In this document: in pieces, positions 63,292 to 64,000 of the stretch | Position numbering within the stretch: position 1 is the first letter of the stretch | Layout of the letters: each line of letters starts with the position of its first letter | From: Streptomyces sp. NBC_00306 | Lineage (GTDB): Bacteria; Actinomycetota; Actinomycetes; Streptomycetales; Streptomycetaceae | Length of the DNA stretch: 64,000 bases | Direction of reading: 5' to 3' | Assembly (NCBI RefSeq): GCF_036169555.1 | Contig: NZ_CP108032.1 | Location: forward strand, 2,976,001 to 3,040,000 | Notes under the pieces: generated by a model | The model's database searches: none | What the model was told of the DNA's origin: nothing | What the model saw: only the letters and a program-made list of their open reading frames with translations | Made by a program: the position numbers and the translations under genes

Positions 63292-64000
63292 TCAGCGCAT
63301 GCGCGTCGCCCACTCCTGGACCTTCTTGATCCGTTCCCGGATCTGCCCGGCCGTCGCCTCCGCGCTCGGCGGCCCGCCGCACACCCGCCGCAGCTCGGTG
63401 TGGATGACCCCGTGCGGCTTGCCGCTCTGGTGGACGTAGGCGCCGACCATCGTGTTCAACTGCTTGCGCAGCTCCAGCAGTTCCTTGTGCGAGACGACCG
63501 GCCGCCGTTCCGCGGGCAGCTCCAGGAGGTCGGCCTCCTCGTCCGGCTTCTTGCGGCTGTGCGCGATCTGCCGTGCCTGCCGCTTCTGGAGCAGCATCTG
63601 CACCTGGTCGGGTTCGAGCAGGCCCGGGATGCCGAGGTAGTCCTGCTCCTCCTCGCTCCCCGGGTGCGCCTGCATGCCGAACTCGGCGCCGTTGTACATC
63701 ACCCGGTCGAAGACGGCGTCCGACTCCAGCGCCTCGAACGGCAGCATGTCCTGCTCGCCGGTGTCCTCGTCCTGCTGCTTGTTCGCGTCGTCCATCTCCT
63801 GCTCGGACTCGGCGTACGGATCCTCCTCGCCGTCCTTCTTCGGCTTGTCGAGGACGTGGTCGCGCTCGACCTCCATCTCGTTGGCGAAGCCGAGCAGCAT
63901 CGGAATCGTCGGCAGGAACACCGACGCCGTCTCGCCCCGGCGCCGGGAGCGCACGAAACGGCCGACGGCCTGGGCGAAGAAGAGGGGCGTCGAGATGGTG
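63292..64000 (-). CDS. SF2 DEAD/DEAH helicase, C-terminal part (cut by window edge)
   Basis: At least 235 codons, continuing beyond 64000. The frame reads TISTPLFFAQAVGRFVRSRRRGE (helicase motif VI, QxxGRxxR) at the very edge, then LPTIPMLLGFANEMEVERDHVL, an acidic linker, and a conserved C-terminus LELRKQLNTMVGAYVHQSGKPHGVIHTELRRVCGGP, typical of an actinobacterial DEAD/DEAH helicase. The motor domains lie outside this window. Role probably in DNA repair or RNA metabolism; not resolved. Confidence 0.85.
   Translation of the reverse strand, partial: TISTPLFFAQAVGRFVRSRRRGETASVFLPTIPMLLGFANEMEVERDHVLDKPKKDGEEDPYAESEQEMDDANKQQDEDTGEQDMLPFEALESDAVFDRVMYNGAEFGMQAHPGSEEEQDYLGIPGLLEPDQVQMLLQKRQARQIAHSRKKPDEEADLLELPAERRPVVSHKELLELRKQLNTMVGAYVHQSGKPHGVIHTELRRVCGGPPSAEATAGQIRERIKKVQEWATRMR

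Noticed and set aside
63012..63329. A 105-aa plus-strand frame with QVPxHx hexapeptide repeats
   Set aside because: Overlaps the helicase end, has no ribosome binding site and is generated entirely by the 18-bp repeat.

Overview
The window comes from a high-GC actinomycete chromosome, almost certainly Streptomyces. Supporting signs are strong GC bias at third codon positions, frequent GTG starts, an SsgA-like sporulation protein, DasR-type dre operators at N-acetylglucosamine PTS genes, and a gene order (PBP - SMR - GroES-like - bcp - rdgB - rph - PTS - cysM/cysO/mec - clpS - pncB - M6 protease - SsgA-like - hpd) that I recognise from memory as core Streptomyces synteny. No database was consulted.

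Layout. (1) 0.1-5.4 kb is the most accessory part. A PLD-like/SF2 helicase/DUF3427 protein faces, tail to tail with 19 bp between them, an SRA(YDG)-HNH protein that looks like a modification-dependent (type IV) restriction enzyme. An AbiEi-like/PD-(D/E)xK-like orphan follows. (2) 5.6-12.5 kb holds secreted and envelope proteins (Excalibur lipoprotein, repeat lipoprotein, CHRD protein, DUF445, SGNH hydrolase, DUF1707). (3) 12.5-15.2 kb is a three-gene ABC-2 exporter. (4) 15.4-24.6 kb is core: class A PBP, Gdx/SugE exporter behind a guanidine-III riboswitch, GroES-like protein, DUF3618 protein, Bcp peroxiredoxin, MFS transporter, HNH repeat protein, tRNA-Leu(UAG), rdgB, a lipoprotein and rph. 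(5) 24.6-28 kb is the GlcNAc PTS (IIB plus two IIC) with three dre sites. (6) 28-35.4 kb has a universal stress protein, two amino-acid permeases, an MBL hydrolase, a membrane-anchored MazF-like protein, and the cysM-cysO-leader peptide-mec cluster for protein-thiocarboxylate cysteine synthesis. (7) 35.7-38.9 kb has clpS/DUF2017 divergent from pncB-pncA (NAD salvage). (8) 39-50.5 kb has an M6 protease, two RDD proteins, an SsgA-like protein, VOC and FAD-oxidase enzymes, a TPR protein and a class F-like sortase beside a small cell-surface protein. (9) 50.5-58.9 kb has a two-component system, hpd divergent from an Lrp/AsnC regulator, and a four-gene glycine betaine/choline ABC importer. (10) 59-64 kb has an ArsR-like regulator/60-aa protein/MFS operon, a Lon-like S16 protease, an IclR regulator and the end of an SF2 helicase cut by the window edge.

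Best leads: the helicase + SRA-HNH pair with duplicated TTCGATCGA operator-like sites; the 38-aa Cys-containing leader peptide in front of cysO-cysM, together with a CysO that carries 20 residues after its Gly-Gly; the guanidine-III riboswitch; the HNH protein built from repeated DNA-binding-like units; and several unassigned palindromic operators (clpS/pncB, hpd/Lrp, ArsR).
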